From G963667855 sp963667855 (GTDB taxonomy: Bacteria > Planctomycetota > Phycisphaerae > UBA1845): a DNA stretch of 64,000 bases. The position numbers and the translations under genes were made by a program. The notes beneath the pieces are model-generated. The model had not been told where the DNA came from and did not search any database. It saw nothing but the letters and a program-made list of their open reading frames with translations. Below are positions 38,801 to 47,854 of this stretch, one piece after another; position 1 is the first letter of the stretch; the number at the start of each line of letters is the position of its first letter. The DNA is taken from positions 1 through 64,000 of the forward strand of contig CAXXKI010000009.1 in the NCBI GenBank assembly GCA_963667855.2, read 5' to 3'.

Positions 38801-39445
38801 CTTGGTCTTATGATAAGCAAGCGGCTGGCACAAATGCTTGGTGGTGATCTGATAGTATACAGTAAACCTGGCGAAGGCAGCACTTTTCGAGTTACCGTTG
38901 GTACCGGCTCCCTGTCCGGTGTCGCCATGCTGCAGGATCCGGCGGCCGCCACTGTTGCCATACCGGTGAAAACAGACTCCCCACAAACAGAATCAGGAAA
39001 ACTCAATTGCCGCATTCTTCTGGCTGAAGACGGCCCCGACAACCAACGGCTTATATCATTCCTCCTGAGGAAAGCGGGGGCTCAAGTAACCGTAGTCGAG
39101 AACGGTAAACTCGCCGTCGAAGAAATCGAAAAGGCCAATGCGAGTGGCAATCCATATGATGTTATTCTCATGGATATGCAGATGCCGGTAATGGACGGTT
39201 ACGAAGCGGTTGGTCTGCTACGGCAGAAGAAATACTCAAAACCCATTATCGCTCTGACCGCCCACGCGATGGCCGGCGACCGTCAGAAGTGCATGGATGC
39301 CGGTTGTGACGATTACGCCACCAAGCCGGTCGACCGCAAAAAGCTCATCACCCTGATAAACCGCTGGTATGAGCAGGGTGGTAATCCCAAATGGCAGGCA
39401 GAGCAACCCGCGGAACACGCTGGTCCGAACAGGTTTATCATGTAA
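35840..39445 (+). CDS. Hybrid PAS-domain sensor histidine kinase with receiver domain
   Basis: The 1201-residue protein has two hydrophobic helices (about residues 30-50 and 98-115) with an exported loop between them. Four or five PAS domains follow over about residues 135-770; the phrases GYCGSDTNITE, LETFVDITKLNE, GFGHDITERKNSED and GVHTDITDKKNAE mark PAC ends. HisKA has His806 (NMSHEIRTPMTAIL). The HATPase region has NLVGNAIKFTE, DTGIGLT and GTGLGLMISKRLA. A C-terminal receiver has phospho-acceptor Asp1112 (ILMDMQMPVMDGYE) and the Lys of ATKPVDRKK. Phosphate should pass from His806 to Asp1112 and then to a separate partner. No output domain or partner gene is adjacent. The ribosome site is weak, so the exact start is uncertain. 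Confidence 0.9.
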   Translation: MIRRLKELNSRNIAKPYIPGLAKPFTFIITTIFLYLGLGSGTIQSLTHKPHETRFNQPKIQHSLSTLTSEIRNDHKATISCSLFPLEVTNTLAQPGIPPTWVYPIVSLLAIGIFWRLYTTARKDLRQQREKLLEKERIEQLTLQSRTINWEIDNQGIYTYVCRLVKEEYGYEPDEIISQMHFSDLIPETNRDAFKQYISEAINNHVPVINRKRDVQTKDGKLLHVRTRGFPLYDDNGNLSGYCGSDTNITECVEIERKPQESDLQAQDVLNSVEAGVIIVDESTHVIRFANEAAAKMVQTSVENILGKICHNYICPRGPEDCPVTNSGKEIDNEENNLLKADGTQLDILKTVKHIDYHGDNCLLETFVDITKLNESRQVTENTIKEMEKARRNAEQAYELLQAERDFSASIINEAPAIICGINPGGICTFINPAGEKATGYTKKEILGKNWWTTLYPGEAYKQVEYFTRELSNNPVCNYEMSLIQKGGGRRIVSWNSLEHVDSNGKVLELIGFGHDITERKNSEDELRRVSVAVECAGDAIGMADADGQHIYQNRAFTNLFGYSVEDFRQNGGPPLVFADKQVARSVFDAILKGESWDGEVEMISKEKRKITCLLRANAIKDDSGAILGVIGVHTDITDKKNAEARLQAERIFTDTIIESVPGLFFTIDSSTQHFIRINANWKTVTGYTDEELDSVRASDIVVDKELSKLKIKEALNNGSASMENFLVTKSGEQVPYYLTARRLDINGTAYLVGLGLDISSRKRAEEEIRNTNIMLAEQTARANDMAVQAEMANAAKSEFLANMSHEIRTPMTAILGFTETILDPELSDEDRLHAAHTVRRNGEHLLEIINDILDISKIEAGKLGVERMPCSPVNIVAEVLSLMQVRADAKNLTFHTEYIREIPETINSDPTRLKQILVNLVGNAIKFTETGGVRLITRLADSKRPATIQFDVIDTGIGLTDEQIGKLFKPFSQADTTTTRKFGGTGLGLMISKRLAQMLGGDLIVYSKPGEGSTFRVTVGTGSLSGVAMLQDPAAATVAIPVKTDSPQTESGKLNCRILLAEDGPDNQRLISFLLRKAGAQVTVVENGKLAVEEIEKANASGNPYDVILMDMQMPVMDGYEAVGLLRQKKYSKPIIALTAHAMAGDRQKCMDAGCDDYATKPVDRKKLITLINRWYEQGGNPKWQAEQPAEHAGPNRFIM

Positions 39446-39466
39446 ACGTGAAATTTACAATCATCC

Positions 39467-40918
39467 TTACAACAGCGGAGACGCCAGGCGAGCAATCCCC
39501 AGAATCAAAGACTGCCTGAAAGACCAATCCCGATGACCGGTCAATTCCATCCGCCTTGCCTTCGCCAGCAGATTATCAAAATCCCTCTGCAAGTCTTCAG
39601 CCAACGCCTCATTAAACAATAAAGTGGTAACTTCGAAGTTTATCCGAAAACTTCTCTGGTCCATGTTGGCCGACCCCACCATTCCCCAGGAGTTGTCGAT
39701 CACCACCACCTTTGAATGCAACAGAGCCAGATCATACTCGTAAATCTCAACCCCCGCCTGTGATAACTCGTAGTAAAAACTGCGACCGGCCCACAACGTC
39801 ACCCAGTGATTGGAGCAATTTGGGATAAGCAATTGAACCCGCACACCTCGATAAGCTGCAGACTGCAAAGCCAGGATCATGGCCGTATCTGGTGCAAAAT
39901 AGGGTGTGAGAACCGCTATCGACTTCCTCGCGCCGGCCACTGCGGATAGCAGCAAATGGTGCATGATATGGATTTCGGAATCCGGCCCCGATGCTACAAC
40001 CTGAATCGTCTGCGAACCCACCCGGTTGAGTTTCGGGAAATATTTATTATCGGTAAGATCCTCTCTCGTCGTGTAATACCAGTCCTCCGCAAATATTTCC
40101 TGCAACTGGTGTACCGCCGGCCCTTCTATCTTCATATGCGTATCCCGCCAGGGACCGTACTTCGCCAGTCGCCCTCGATACTCGTCCCCGATATTCTGAC
40201 TTCCGGTAAAACCAACCGCCCCGTCAACGATCAGAATCTTCCGGTGATTTCGCAGGTTAACCCGCCAGCGTCCCCGCCAGGGAACAACCGGCAGGAAAAA
40301 TCCCAATTTCACACCACCGTCGCGAAAAGACCGCTTGAACGACCGGGGCCAGTTCCACGTTCCGATATAGTCGACAAGCAAGCGAACCTGCACCCCCTCG
40401 GACACCTTGTGAACCAAGAGATCACGCAACACGCTGCCCGTCTCGTCCGGCTGGAAGATATAATACTCCAGGTGAACATGATCCGTGGCTTTCTCAATAG
40501 CCGCCATGATCGCATTGAAGTTCTGCTCATCCTCGTGGTAAATGGAAACCTCGTTGCCCCGGGTGGGACCTCTGCCGCTGATTCGCGTTGTCAGGTTGAT
40601 CAGGTCGGATGTATTCGCCGGCGGCGGCTCGTTTGAAGTCAGGTGGCCATGATATCGCTCCAGGCATTCCACCTGGTGGCGGAGCGTCACATGCAACTTC
40701 TGCCGCCGTTTGTAGCGACGCTTGCGTGTTCGCGTTATCCTCGGATCGCCCATCAACATAAACAGAATCAATCCCAGAAACGGGAGGAATAACAAAGCCA
40801 GAATCCACGCCAGCATGGCCCGCGGCTCACGAGGACGGCGCAAAACCGTGATTATCGCCGCAGCCACCAGCAGCGTGTCGACCACCCAGATAATGGTCCA
40901 AAAAGTAGACCAGGACAT
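39467..40918 (-). CDS. cls: Cardiolipin synthase, phospholipase D family
   Basis: The 483-residue protein has two N-terminal membrane helices (IIWVVDTLLVAAAIITVL and MLAWILALLFLPFLGLILF). Two HKD phosphotransfer motifs follow: HRKILIVDGAVGFTGSQN and HSKVVVIDNSWGMVGSANMD. Length and layout match bacterial ClsA-type cardiolipin synthases, which join two phosphatidylglycerols (or PG with another donor) at the inner membrane. Its end converges with the hybrid kinase gene across only 21 bases. A general PLD-family phosphatidyltransferase is the only likely alternative. Confidence 0.9.
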   Translation of the reverse strand: MSWSTFWTIIWVVDTLLVAAAIITVLRRPREPRAMLAWILALLFLPFLGLILFMLMGDPRITRTRKRRYKRRQKLHVTLRHQVECLERYHGHLTSNEPPPANTSDLINLTTRISGRGPTRGNEVSIYHEDEQNFNAIMAAIEKATDHVHLEYYIFQPDETGSVLRDLLVHKVSEGVQVRLLVDYIGTWNWPRSFKRSFRDGGVKLGFFLPVVPWRGRWRVNLRNHRKILIVDGAVGFTGSQNIGDEYRGRLAKYGPWRDTHMKIEGPAVHQLQEIFAEDWYYTTREDLTDNKYFPKLNRVGSQTIQVVASGPDSEIHIMHHLLLSAVAGARKSIAVLTPYFAPDTAMILALQSAAYRGVRVQLLIPNCSNHWVTLWAGRSFYYELSQAGVEIYEYDLALLHSKVVVIDNSWGMVGSANMDQRSFRINFEVTTLLFNEALAEDLQRDFDNLLAKARRMELTGHRDWSFRQSLILGIARLASPLL

Positions 40919-41169
40919 TTATTCCGCTTCCCAGGTTTCCACTGTACGTACATCCTCGACGTCAAAAACGGCCACAGACCTGCCAAATCGCCTGCTGCTC
41001 GATTAGTTTCCATAACCCTTTCAGAGGATGCAACAAAAATCGGCACTTATTATCCGGCTGAACGCCATGGATACATAATCCGCCCATTTGATTAAATGTT
41101 TTTCATACCTTATTTTTATCGACCGGGGTTAGCAGTGGATATCTATAACTGGAAAAAAGGTTCAAAATC

Positions 41170-41946
41170 ATGAATAAGAAACTCTTTGCAGCAACTATCG
41201 CCCTAATGGGCATAATACCGTTCGTCATTCCCTCCATCGCGGCAAGTAAGGACGAGAAAACCGCAGACAGTAAGAAAAAAATGGGGAAGTGGGAGAAACA
41301 CTACTACGACCGAGTGGATCAGTTCAAAAAGGAAAACGGAATCAAGCAGAATATCGTCATAGTCGGATCTTCACACGTTGAAGGTATCGATTCGGAAAAA
41401 CTCCTGCCTCGCTGGAAAGTCGTCAATCGCGGAATCGGTTCAGATCGTATCGGTATCGACGACAGGGGAATTCTCCATCGACTGGACTGTTCGGTTTTCA
41501 ACTGCGATCCGGGCGTAGTCGTAATCCAGAACGGCGTCAACGATCTGGGAGAACTAAAACGAAATGGAACTCCCACAATTGACGAAATCGACAAGTGTTA
41601 CCGTAAGGTTATTTCTAAAATCCGTACCAGGCTTCCGGACACGCCACTTGTCATCGTTGGCCTGTTCCCGACCCGCGACAAGTACGGCGACCTTGTCCCG
41701 TCACTCCTGGAACTGGACGCCCGGCAGAAGAAAATCGCCGAGGATTTCGGCTGCACTTACCTGGAGATGTTCTCCGCCCTTTCCGGTCCGGATGGATTCC
41801 TGAAAAAGGAATACTCCCGCGAAGGATTACATTTAACTGAAGCGGGTTACAAAGTGTGGATGAAAAAACTCAATGACGTCCTCCTGGAAATAGCCCCGCA
41901 GGCTCAGCTACCGGCAGCGGATGAAAACACGGCTCCCGAAAAATAG
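41170..41946 (+). CDS. Exported SGNH/GDSL-type hydrolase
   Basis: The 258-residue protein has a signal peptide (MNKKLFAATIALMGIIPFVI, cut near SIAAS) and the SGNH blocks: nucleophile Ser in IVGSSHVEGID, oxyanion Gly in VNRGIGSDRIG and Asn in QNGVNDLGE. The last block reads REGLHLTEAGY, where the usual catalytic Asp of the Asp-x-x-His pair is a Glu. It is probably an esterase or an acetyl or lysophospholipid hydrolase working outside the inner membrane. No operon partner is evident; its end faces the LOG-family gene 27 bases away. Confidence 0.83.
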   Translation: MNKKLFAATIALMGIIPFVIPSIAASKDEKTADSKKKMGKWEKHYYDRVDQFKKENGIKQNIVIVGSSHVEGIDSEKLLPRWKVVNRGIGSDRIGIDDRGILHRLDCSVFNCDPGVVVIQNGVNDLGELKRNGTPTIDEIDKCYRKVISKIRTRLPDTPLVIVGLFPTRDKYGDLVPSLLELDARQKKIAEDFGCTYLEMFSALSGPDGFLKKEYSREGLHLTEAGYKVWMKKLNDVLLEIAPQAQLPAADENTAPEK

Positions 41947-41964
41947 TGGCACAAGGCGGATGTC

Positions 41965-41991
41965 CGGTCGGAATCATACTGGTACCGACCG
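41965..41991. terminator. Possible shared hairpin between converging genes
   Basis: A 7-base stem CGGTCGG/CCGACCG with a 13-base loop lies between the SGNH and LOG genes and overlaps the last codons of the latter. No T-run follows, so support is limited. Confidence 0.35.
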
Positions 41992-42582
41992 ATCCTGACT
42001 GCCCTCTTCAGAAAGCGGAACAAACATCGGCTTCGGCGGTTTGTAGTTTTTCAAAGCATCTACAACCGCCGAAACCTTTGCACATGACTGGTATAAATTG
42101 CGAAATTCAGAAGAAATGAAATGCTGCTCCATGGTCCTCTCGAACATCGCCAGCAGCGGATCGAAAAAACCGTCCTGATTGAAAAATACAACAGCTTTGT
42201 TATGCAGCGAAAGCCTCTTCCAGGTTACCGCCTGAACTGCCTCGTCCAGTGTACCACATGATCCCGGCAGAATCACGAACGCGTCACTCCGCTCCATCAG
42301 CAGGCTTACGCGCTCATGCATCGTATCGGTCACGATCAGTTCGGTAAGCCCCAGTTGATCCCCTTCGAGATCGGAAATGAACGCAGGCCTGATTCCGATA
42401 ACCTTGCCTCCCGTTTCCAGTGCCGCAGATGCCACCGCACCCATCAACCCCGTACCACCTCCACCGTAGACCACGTTCCAGCCTTCGTTTACGATCGCTC
42501 TACCCATCTCCCGGGCAGCCTCCACGTACTTTTCGTCAATCCTGGAGCTGGAAGCACAATACACGCCTACGTTTTCAATCAT
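41974..42582 (-). CDS. LOG-family (TIGR00730-like) protein
   Basis: The 202-residue protein is a Rossmann-type LOG protein: VGVYCASSSRID at the start, VYGGGGTGLMGAVASAAL as the phosphate-binding loop, then ERVSLLMERSDAFVILPGSCGTLDE. The usual PGGxGTxxE signature has Ser in place of the second Gly (PGSCGTLDE), while the Glu of the active site remains. Family members remove ribose 5-phosphate from cytokinin-type nucleotides or from other nucleoside monophosphates. The frame extends to 42693, but AAGG just before the ATG at 42582 and the normal family length support the short form. Confidence 0.85.
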   Translation of the reverse strand: MIENVGVYCASSSRIDEKYVEAAREMGRAIVNEGWNVVYGGGGTGLMGAVASAALETGGKVIGIRPAFISDLEGDQLGLTELIVTDTMHERVSLLMERSDAFVILPGSCGTLDEAVQAVTWKRLSLHNKAVVFFNQDGFFDPLLAMFERTMEQHFISSEFRNLYQSCAKVSAVVDALKNYKPPKPMFVPLSEEGSQDRSVPV

Positions 42583-42761
42583 CTGCACCTTGAATATCTC
42601 CGGTATGCATATCACTGACCTATCGGATCGCCCTGGCGGAAACTCAGAGCGGCCCTTTTCAACTACCGAAGTCTTATAAGACTCCCAAAACACAATTTAT
42701 CCCAGCGAGCTTACCATGTCGATAGCTGGTCAAAACGGCCGATTCCGTTACATTACTGACT

Positions 42762-44375
42762 ATGGCGATAATTGTTCGAAACATAGTATTGGGGCTCGAT
42801 GAGCCGGAGAAACTGTTGCTTAAGCGAGTTGCGGGAAGACTCAAGGTTCCGCGCAAAGCAATTAAACACCATGCAATAGTCCGTCGTTCACTCGACGCTC
42901 GCCGCGGACGGGAAATAGTCCTTGTCTACAGCGTGGAACTCGCTCTCGAAGGCGGCATCACCGCCGAAAAACGGTGCGTCGGGAAAAAGTTCGCCCGCAA
43001 CGTCGAACTGATCCAGTCGCAAACCTTAGTGCCCATTTGCCCGGGCAAAGAGGAGATGCCCCATCGCCCGGTGGTAATCGGTTTCGGACCGGCCGGCATG
43101 TTCTCCGCCCTTATGCTGGCGGAACTTGGTTATCAACCCATCGTTCTGGAACGGGGACGTGACGTTCGAACCCGGCACAAGGATGTCTTACAGACTTTCT
43201 ATCGTGAGGGAAAATTCAATCCCGAATCCAATCTCCTCTATGGTGAAGGTGGCGCTGGTACCTACTCCGATGGAAAAGTATACAGCAGAATCGGCAACGC
43301 CGAAGTGCAACGGGTACTCGCAACTCTCTGCCGCTTCGGAGCCAACCCAAACATCCTTATCGACAGCAAGCCACACATAGGCAGCGACCGCTTACCCACA
43401 ATCTGCCGCCGTATACGTGAAAAAATAGAGGAACTCGGCGGCGAGGTTCGCTTCGAAACCCGCGTAAATGACTTCGAACTCCGCGAGGGCAGGATAGCCG
43501 CCCTCCGCGTAAACGATGAACCGCTGGATGTCGATACGGTTTTTCTCGGTATCGGCCATTCCGCCAGGGACACACTGAAAACCCTCAACACCCGCGGAAT
43601 AAGCATGGAAGCGAAACCTTTCCAGATGGGTGTGCGTATCGAACATCCCCAGGAAATGGTCAACGAGTGGCAATACGGCCCGACTTGCGGCCATCCTCGC
43701 CTGCCGGCCGCAGATTATCAACTCGTTGCCAAGAACGCGGCCGGCAATGGTCAGGATCTTTTCAGCTTCTGCATGTGCCCGGGCGGCGCGATCCTTCCCT
43801 GCAACGAATCCGCCGGATTGATTACCACAAACGGGGCCAGCCGCTCAACCCGTAAGGGGGAATTCGCCAATAGTGGTTTCGTCATTTCGATCGGGCCGGA
43901 GGAATTCGGCAACGATCCGATAGCGGGATTGGAATTTCAAAAGAGATGGGAAACGCTGGCCTACGAGGCTACCGGCGGAACCTACCAGATACCCGTTCAG
44001 CGATGTTGCGATTTCGTTGACGGGCATTCATCATCCGGCGAGCTCAACACCAGCCACCCCATCGGAGCCCAATGGCAGGATCTGAAAGCCATCCTGCCCG
44101 AGTCGGTATCTTCCGCCCTGAAAAACGGCTTGCCCATGCTCGATGAGAAACTGCCAGGGTTCGCCGGACCGGAAGGAATCATCGCCGCCCCGGAAACCCG
44201 GGCTAGTTCACCCGTACGAATTATCCGTAATCCCGAAAACAGGCAGTCAGTATCGACCCGTAACCTTTACCCCATGGGCGAAGGAGCCGGTTATGCCGGT
44301 GGAATCGTCAGTGCCGCCGTCGATGGAATCAGGTCGGCCGAGGTATTCATACGGCGGTATCGTCCAGTAACCTGA
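42762..44375 (+). CDS. FAD-dependent oxidoreductase of the COG2509 type
   Basis: The 537-residue protein has an N-terminal domain of about 95 residues rich in Arg and Lys (LKVPRKAIKHHAIVRRSLDA). An FAD-binding Rossmann unit follows (VVIGFGPAGMFSALMLAELG, then VLERGRDV). Other marks are LLYGEGGAGTYSDGKVYSRI, IGHSARDTLK, FCMCPGGAILPCNESAG and the closing MGEGAGYAGGIVSAAVDGI. The wording matches the uncharacterised FAD-dependent dehydrogenases of COG2509, whose substrate is not known. It diverges from the LOG gene, with about 180 bases between them. No obvious partner lies beside it. Confidence 0.85.
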   Translation: MAIIVRNIVLGLDEPEKLLLKRVAGRLKVPRKAIKHHAIVRRSLDARRGREIVLVYSVELALEGGITAEKRCVGKKFARNVELIQSQTLVPICPGKEEMPHRPVVIGFGPAGMFSALMLAELGYQPIVLERGRDVRTRHKDVLQTFYREGKFNPESNLLYGEGGAGTYSDGKVYSRIGNAEVQRVLATLCRFGANPNILIDSKPHIGSDRLPTICRRIREKIEELGGEVRFETRVNDFELREGRIAALRVNDEPLDVDTVFLGIGHSARDTLKTLNTRGISMEAKPFQMGVRIEHPQEMVNEWQYGPTCGHPRLPAADYQLVAKNAAGNGQDLFSFCMCPGGAILPCNESAGLITTNGASRSTRKGEFANSGFVISIGPEEFGNDPIAGLEFQKRWETLAYEATGGTYQIPVQRCCDFVDGHSSSGELNTSHPIGAQWQDLKAILPESVSSALKNGLPMLDEKLPGFAGPEGIIAAPETRASSPVRIIRNPENRQSVSTRNLYPMGEGAGYAGGIVSAAVDGIRSAEVFIRRYRPVT

Positions 44376-44607
44376 GCACCATGTGTTGCTTAATATCGGA
44401 ACCTCAATAACCTAACAGCTATCTCGAAAACCTGCTGAATTACTGCTCGGCACGATTATGTTGCCAAAATAGGTCCGGATAGCCCGTTGAATTCCCACTT
44501 ACGAACAGCCTAGAATGAAAGCGAAGGTGGTTCAGGTTTGTTTTAACATCGGTACCAGAAAACCTCGCTTATATTGTGCGCCGGTACTGTGGATAGGATG
44601 GGTAACA

Positions 44608-45906
44608 ATGTTTACGCTCAGAACAAAAAAAGCGATTACTGCGCCAGCCGCTGCAATAGGAATCCTGCTGGCTGTTTGCACATGCTCTTCGTTTGCGGCC
44701 GAACAACTGGTTCAGAACGATTCGGTTGTTAACTTCGGCCAAGCCATTGTTCTTGGCGATTTCGTAGCTGGTGAGGAAGCGGCGGTTCGCTTGACTTCAC
44801 CATGCAATGGTAACATCGTTGCCGTTCAGGTACTTTGGCTGGAAAACGGATCGGGAAATCCGGCAAGCATGGAGGAGGCCATCAGAGTTTACGACGGGGC
44901 GAATTTTCCTACACCGGGAGCGGAGCTACTTTTCCTTGAGGGACCGGTATTGCAATCTCCCGCATGGAACGAATTCCGTTATAGCGATGAAGGCGGAACT
45001 ATCCCAATCAATGTCCCCGTGACCTATGGTCAGCAGTTTTACGTTTCTCTGGAATTTGGGAACGACACCCATGTGAACGAAGGCAGCCCCAGCGTAGTCC
45101 ACGACGTGGACGGTTGTCAGGCCGGTAAAAACGCGTTGAAGGAAGCCAGCGGTGGTTGGCAGGACTTTTGTCCAATCTTCATCCTGCTACCAGGTGACGT
45201 TGCCATCAGAGCAGTTGTGGATTGCCCGCCTCCAGCCGGTGCCTGCTGCGACTATTACGCACCATGCCAGGACGATGTGGATGAAGCCGACTGCCAGGGC
45301 GAATCACAGACCTTTTTCTCCGGCAGTATCTGCGAGGAAATAAACTGCCCTGTTCCCGTAGGCGCCTGCTGTCGCGGCGGTGGATGTTTGACTGACGTTG
45401 AACAAACCGCCTGCGAAGGACCACTTGCCGGAGTATACGCCGGTGACGGTACCAGTTGCGAAGATGATGTCTGCGTTACCGGAGCATGCTGTCACGTGGA
45501 TGGCACTTGTTCGGAAGTGTTTGAAGTACAATGCGACGAACCGGGAGCGATCTTTAACGGCGCGGGCACAAGTTGCGATCCCAATCCCTGTTCTCAGCCC
45601 GAAGGAGCCTGCTGCTTCGGCTCCTATTGTCAGGCCGGACAGACTAACGACAGTTGCACCGGAGCCGGGGGAGAGTGGGCCGGAGCCTTCACCAGTTGTA
45701 TTCCCGACCTTTGTCCTATTTGCGATAATGGCGACGCCGACGGTGACGGCGATGTGGACCTCCTCGATTTCGCCAAACTCCAGGAATGCTTCAACGGTCC
45801 GAGTTCAGTCGCCTGCAAATGCCTGGATATGGATAACGACAATGACGTAGACTTGGCCGACTTCAATATGTTCCACCCACTGTTAAACAACGGCGGACCA
45901 CAATAA
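44608..45906 (+). CDS. Secreted Cys-rich repeat protein with C-terminal dockerin-like module
   Basis: The 432-residue protein has a signal peptide (ending CTCSSFAAEQ) and a beta-sandwich-like N-terminal domain of about 180 residues (LTSPCNGNIVAVQVLWLENG, QQFYVSLEFGNDTHV). Four cysteine repeats follow, of the pattern GACC-x-C-x-C-GT-SC-x-C: GACCDYYAPC, GACCRGGGC, GACCHVDGTC and GACCFGSYC. The end holds two Asp-rich loops (DADGDGDVDLLDF, DMDNDNDVDLADF) like those of the protease at 30917. The ATG at 44608 gives a normal signal; an upstream frame from 44515 does not. It is probably displayed or released at the cell surface. A terminator follows. Confidence 0.83.
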   Translation: MFTLRTKKAITAPAAAIGILLAVCTCSSFAAEQLVQNDSVVNFGQAIVLGDFVAGEEAAVRLTSPCNGNIVAVQVLWLENGSGNPASMEEAIRVYDGANFPTPGAELLFLEGPVLQSPAWNEFRYSDEGGTIPINVPVTYGQQFYVSLEFGNDTHVNEGSPSVVHDVDGCQAGKNALKEASGGWQDFCPIFILLPGDVAIRAVVDCPPPAGACCDYYAPCQDDVDEADCQGESQTFFSGSICEEINCPVPVGACCRGGGCLTDVEQTACEGPLAGVYAGDGTSCEDDVCVTGACCHVDGTCSEVFEVQCDEPGAIFNGAGTSCDPNPCSQPEGACCFGSYCQAGQTNDSCTGAGGEWAGAFTSCIPDLCPICDNGDADGDGDVDLLDFAKLQECFNGPSSVACKCLDMDNDNDVDLADFNMFHPLLNNGGPQ

Positions 45907-46297
45907 AACTTACACCGCTGATCAGCAATACCCCAGGGTGATGATCCGAATTGATCTCACCCTTTTTTATTGCGTCTATTGGATTAAACCTATATCCATG
46001 AAACGTCCTTTGAAGGTATTAGCCAATTCACCGTCTAACCAAACCAATCATCACATCAATCTCCAACCAGAAAAACATGTGCAATAAACATTAACCTTCC
46101 GCTGCCAGTCAACATTTTCAGACAACCCTGACACTAATTAGAGGCATGTTCATTTACTCGGTCGTTATCGCCTGTCAAATGACCGCCACAGTCACACCTG
46201 GCCGAAGTTACCATACATACGTGTTATCGGGTGAGGTAGTAAAACCATATACCGATCCAGAACACAACGATTGTAGGAATTGCAGAGAACCTGTCAT
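45907..46297. other. Intergenic region
   Basis: The 391 bases between the Cys-rich protein and porin genes contain the terminator at 45935-45970. Otherwise they are A/T-rich sequence with no gene that I can support. The porin promoter is expected toward the right. Confidence 0.45.
45935..45970 (+). terminator. Rho-independent terminator
   Basis: AGGGTGA (45935-45941) pairs with TCACCCT (45957-45963), and the stem continues with GATC pairs past one bulged base. Six Ts follow at 45963-45968. It lies 29 bases after the Cys-rich protein gene. Confidence 0.82.
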
Positions 46298-47605
46298 ATG
46301 AAACCCACATATTTTATAATGTTGATCAGCCTGACCTCCCCTCTGGTTTTAGCTCAAACCCAAGACGATGCTCCACCGGCCGAAACCAGTCTGCAAACCA
46401 CTGCATCATCCAAACCTGCGGAGCCTCCTTTCAATCTTTACAACACGCGTTTGACCGGCGACTGGTGGATCGCGCGAACCTGGCTGGAAGATAACGGTAT
46501 AGAGTACAATATTAGCTTGACGGCCATCTTCCAACACAACGTGCATGGTGGCGTTCAGACCAGAAACGGCCACCGGATAACCGGCAGTTTCGATACCGAG
46601 CTGGTAATGGATACTCAAAAAATGGGGCTCTGGAAAGGTGGAACCTTCTACGCATTTACCCAAACGTCCTGGGCTGACAGTATTGGTGAAGACCGGGTCG
46701 GCAGCTTCTTCGATGTTAACGGTGATGCAGCGGGAGATTATGCCGTTTATGTTACCGACCTTTGGTACGAACACACCTTCTGGAATGGACGAGCTCGCCT
46801 CCGTGTCGGTAAATCAGACCTCGGTGTGGACTTTGACGCTAATGCGTACGCCAACAGTGAAACCTCGCAGTTTTTAAACGACGCGTTGATAAACACCGGA
46901 AACCTTCCTTTCCCCTCCCTGGGCATAGGTGTACAGCTGATCGTCCAGCCGAATGACTGGTTTTACTTCGGTGTGGTAGCCGCCGACGCGCAGGCCCAAA
47001 GCCATGAAACCGGGCTGGTCACCACCTTCCACAACGAAGACTACTTCTTTACCGACGCGGAATTCGGCTTCATGCCCGTTTGGGAAACTCCTATAGGAAA
47101 ACTCCCCGGAGCATACCGGGTGGGCCTGTGGTACGACCCGCAACCGAAAGAGGTTTTCTTCAACGATCTCGGCGGAAGAAGACGCACAATCCCCATGAAA
47201 CGGGACGATATCGGTTTCTATTTTAACATGGATCAGGTTCTCTACAAGGAAGTGCCTGACAGCGATGCTGACAGCCAGGGCCTGGGAATGTTTTTCCGGT
47301 ATGGCTACGCTTCAGAAGAATGCAACGAAATCGAACACTTCTGGAGTGTGGGCGCCCAGTACCAGGGTCTGATTCCCACACGGGATGACGACGTACTGGG
47401 TTTCGGTTTCGCCCAGGGAATCATGAGCGACAAACTTCGCGATCTCGGAGGCGGCGATCGCGAATCCGTATACGAATTATATTATAACACGGCCGTCTTC
47501 CCGTGGTTAACCATTACTCCTGATTTCCAGTATATAGTCAACCCGGGAGCAAACGGAGGACACGATGCCTTTGTGGTGGGACTCCGAATGCAGATGATTT
47601 TTTAA
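46298..47605 (+). CDS. OprB-like carbohydrate-selective porin
   Basis: The 435-residue protein has a signal peptide (MKPTYFIMLISLTSPLVLAQ) and the typical porin pattern of alternating beta strands. Family-like phrases are RLTGDWWIARTWLEDNGIEY at the start, GGTFYAFTQTSW, LRVGKSDLGVDFDANAYANS and, near the end, YNTAVFPWLTITPDFQYIVN. The last residue is Phe (LRMQMIF), the usual beta-barrel end signal. It should form an outer-membrane channel for sugars or similar solutes, which implies an outer membrane in this organism. The frame opens six codons earlier; the ATG at 46298 begins the signal peptide. Confidence 0.87.
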   Translation: MKPTYFIMLISLTSPLVLAQTQDDAPPAETSLQTTASSKPAEPPFNLYNTRLTGDWWIARTWLEDNGIEYNISLTAIFQHNVHGGVQTRNGHRITGSFDTELVMDTQKMGLWKGGTFYAFTQTSWADSIGEDRVGSFFDVNGDAAGDYAVYVTDLWYEHTFWNGRARLRVGKSDLGVDFDANAYANSETSQFLNDALINTGNLPFPSLGIGVQLIVQPNDWFYFGVVAADAQAQSHETGLVTTFHNEDYFFTDAEFGFMPVWETPIGKLPGAYRVGLWYDPQPKEVFFNDLGGRRRTIPMKRDDIGFYFNMDQVLYKEVPDSDADSQGLGMFFRYGYASEECNEIEHFWSVGAQYQGLIPTRDDDVLGFGFAQGIMSDKLRDLGGGDRESVYELYYNTAVFPWLTITPDFQYIVNPGANGGHDAFVVGLRMQMIF

Positions 47606-47680
47606 GTTTCAACCTTTCAGGTTGCGCCCCCATGACCGCCGTAAACGGTTCCGGGCAGTATCTTCAAAGAGGAATTAATT

Positions 47681-47854
47681 ATGAAAAACCAGAAAAGAAC
47701 CAGTATGTTTCTTATTACAATGCTCATTGGAACCTGTATGGGCTGGTCCTGCTCCACCGACTTCCGCGATGCGGTCTGGGGTGGTGTACTCGACTTCGTA
47801 TCAGGTACAACCACCGATACGATCGGATGTGTACTGGATTTGGATTGCGAATAG
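47681..47854 (+). CDS. Small exported protein of 57 residues
   Basis: An ATG at 47681 with AGAGGA upstream opens 57 codons to a TAG at 47852-47854. The product starts MKNQKRTSMFLITMLIGTC, a signal-like hydrophobic stretch that may end at a lipobox-type Cys (LIGTC or GWSC). It continues STDFRDAVWGGVLDFVSG and ends with two more cysteines (GCVLDLDCE). It follows the porin gene by 75 bases in the same direction. Function unknown; a short lipid-anchored or secreted peptide is most likely. Confidence 0.65.
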   Translation: MKNQKRTSMFLITMLIGTCMGWSCSTDFRDAVWGGVLDFVSGTTTDTIGCVLDLDCE

